Below are positions 62,126-64,000 of a stretch of DNA of 64,000 nucleotides, one piece after another. Position 1 is the stretch's first letter. Every line of letters starts with the position of its first letter. The DNA lies in the NCBI RefSeq assembly GCF_047948215.1, contig NC_134457.1, forward strand, positions 83,293,398 to 83,357,397, in the 5' to 3' direction. Source of the DNA: Lycorma delicatula. Its lineage: Eukaryota > Arthropoda > Insecta > Hemiptera > Fulgoridae. Below the pieces are notes generated by a model, which saw only the letters and a program-made list of their open reading frames with translations, was not told where the DNA came from and ran no database searches. A program made the translations under genes and the position numbers.

Positions 62126-63967
62126 CCGATTAATTTGCAGGTGTTTTTGTGATCATGCGTGCTTGTGTGGTGCCTGTGTTTCATTATTTGCATTAAATAT
62201 TAAACCCTTTTAAAGGTTTAATGTTAGAGAACGCGTGTTGATTGTTAGATTGAAAAACTCCTCTTGTTGAAATCCTTTGTGTTTTAAACCGTTTATTTAA
62301 TAAATAGTTAATAGCGGTCCAGCCGTTAGTTGATTTTTGAAATATTTTAACTGTAAAAAATTTAACCTTACGTAAACTTTTTTTTTAACAGTTTGAAAAA
62401 GTAGATAAACAAAATTTTAGCAAATACCTTCGAATTGTGCGACCATCTATAAATTTTTCGACGGTTTTTTATTTGTAAATTATTAAGAAAGATGTACCTG
62501 CTCGTAATATTTAATCTATTGTGAATAAAAAATAAGGGAATATCGAATTTGGGTTTTCGAACTCCCTTAATTTTTTGATCATACTTTTTTCAGGTAGATA
62601 TTTAAGGTTTTAAATAATAGCTTCTACTCGTGAACCGTTCGGAATCATAAATCGGTGATATTTTTGAGAATTTTGAATTTATAAAAATATTTTTTTCCTG
62701 TTTTCGGAAAATATTATCAGATATGTTTTTATTAGTGAAACGTACCCGTAGTTAAAATAACAATCACCTGAACACTTTAAAAACAAATTGAACAAGTTTT
62801 AAAAAAAATTTAAATGTTGGAATCTTTTTTTTTATTAAAAAATGTATGTTTTGTCTTGCAGTTATTAGGGGGAAAAATAACTTTCAAGTGATACAAATCT
62901 GACTGTCTGCTTACTTAAGAATACAAAGTCAGATCAGTATTTGTTTGTTACCGTAATTTTAATTTTAAGGTCGTAGACTACCCGACTTGAGACACGTGCA
63001 ATCGTTCGCAAAAGTGGTAGAGCTATTCTCAGGAATAACAAGTATCCGATCGCATAGAAAGTGACGAATGAAATGTTTCCTGTTGCTTCTTTGCATAGTC
63101 GTAGACGTTTTAGACATCAACTCATTGCAGGTGAAATTCTTCCCTATAGGTGATACTATAACTCTGTCAACGTAGGGTTTGATTATATAGTGCTACATCA
63201 TTACTCTCAGAGAAAGCAAATTATACGGGGAAGATGCAAAGATTACAAAGAAAAAGATGAAAGTTTCCCTTTCTGGTCTTTGTAGCCGGTAATAAAAAAT
63301 CCCAAACGTTGTTTTATAAAATTGATAAAGTAGATGTATAATGTTTTTGTTTATTAAGATTTTTTTTAACAATGTTTTATCGTTACATTATAAATATTAT
63401 TATTTTCCTTTCTAATTAACCAGGTGACGAAATGATTTATGTTCTTATTTAATTGTTAACATTTTTACTTACGTTGCTTAAACCATTTGAAATAATTATC
63501 CTTTTTTTGTATTTGTTTTTTGTTTTTGTTAGTACGTAAATAATTATTCCTCTCTTCTGTTTAACTCGCGCTTGTATGTTTAAGTACTTTCCGTGTTAAA
63601 TATTTATGATGGTTACATGTTTATAGGAATTAACTATACGAAACATTGATCTTTAATTCTACCTCTAAAAACTCTACCTTTACTTTTATAGCAAAACGTA
63701 CTTGTAGTCTACATTGTGGTTTTTTGTTTCTGCGTAGTATTTTTCTTTATCTTTGTGCTTCTTACAAACCGAAATAGCATTATGTAACTTTGCAGTAAAT
63801 ATAAATAGTAATAATATTGCGTATAAATTATGAAAAAAGTATTATTTCAACTTCAAAAGCTTTTTGCGATTGTTTTATGGTCGTCAGAATTATTTAGTGT
63901 TAGATTTATGGGCTTTAAATATATTGGAGAACGGGTGCCTAAAAATCTAAGCGATAGAAATTTTGTT

Positions 63968-63969
<2 letters not shown>
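62126..63969. other. AT-rich stretch with a repeat fragment, no gene
   Basis: The part 62990-63250 is less AT-rich and shares ATTACTCTCAGAGAAAGCAA (63200-63219) with 16438-16457, so it is probably a copy of a dispersed repeat. No exon supported. Confidence 0.4.
63200..63219 (+). repeat. dispersed repeat fragment, pair with 16438-16457
   Basis: One mismatch in twenty to the other copy, same orientation. Confidence 0.5.

Positions 63970-64000
<31 letters not shown>
63970..64000. repeat. (TA)n microsatellite, cut by the window end
   Basis: TA dinucleotides to the last base. Confidence 0.95.

Noticed and set aside
1..64000. CRISPR arrays, operons, phage or plasmid modules, rRNA genes, intact LINE or LTR coding regions, viral genes
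   Set aside because: None seen. The DNA is AT-rich eukaryotic with SINEs and microsatellites.

Overview
The window is very AT-rich eukaryotic DNA. It has abundant poly-A/T runs, (TA)n, (TG)n, (CT)n and (ATT)n microsatellites, decayed transposons and several copies of one tRNA-derived SINE. Together with a mariner-type transposase relic this points to an arthropod, most likely an insect with a large genome full of repeats. A hemipteran is my guess from the style of the repeats, not something the sequence proves. Nothing looks bacterial, plasmid-like or viral: there are no operons, ribosome binding sites, CRISPR arrays or phage genes. Almost all open frames of 60-100 codons fall in AT-rich non-coding DNA, microsatellites or SINEs and are not genes.

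Layout. 1-317: degraded 3' end of a mariner-like transposase. About 3.6 kb: a small open frame in a block richer in G+C. 5.7-6.1 kb: a CpG-rich block. 7.4-7.75 kb: two weak exon candidates. 8.7-11.7 kb: a dense repeat patch with a ~113-bp tandem repeat, two copies of an element with terminal inverted repeats, and a perfect 46-bp tandem duplication. 13.0 kb: an exon candidate. 14.3, 18.9, 21.3, 31.9-32.4 and 52.9 kb: six SINE copies, four with clear target-site duplications, and two sitting side by side inside an inverted-repeat element. 25.5 and 42.1 kb: two copies of a longer dispersed repeat. 26.2 kb: a foldback element. 29.1 and 31.3 kb: exon candidates.

The best protein-coding signal is at 36,256-36,354. 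It has a splice acceptor, an ATG in good context, a signal-peptide-like hydrophobic stretch and a phase-1 splice donor. If it is real, a secreted or membrane protein gene starts here on the + strand and continues rightward through long introns. Possible later exons (45.1, 53.5, 54.7 and 55.3 kb) are weak, and the 45.1 kb one overlaps a perfect tRNA-type B-box on the other strand, so it may be SINE-derived. CpG-rich blocks at 38.1, 40.9 and 45.7 kb could be promoters, exons or young repeats.

Taken together, the window is best read as intronic or intergenic DNA of a large insect gene neighbourhood. I see no previously undescribed multi-gene system. The points worth following up are the nested repeat at 31.7-32.4 kb, the signal-peptide exon, the paired perfect hairpins at 22.0 kb, and the exon-versus-SINE ambiguity at 45.1 kb.
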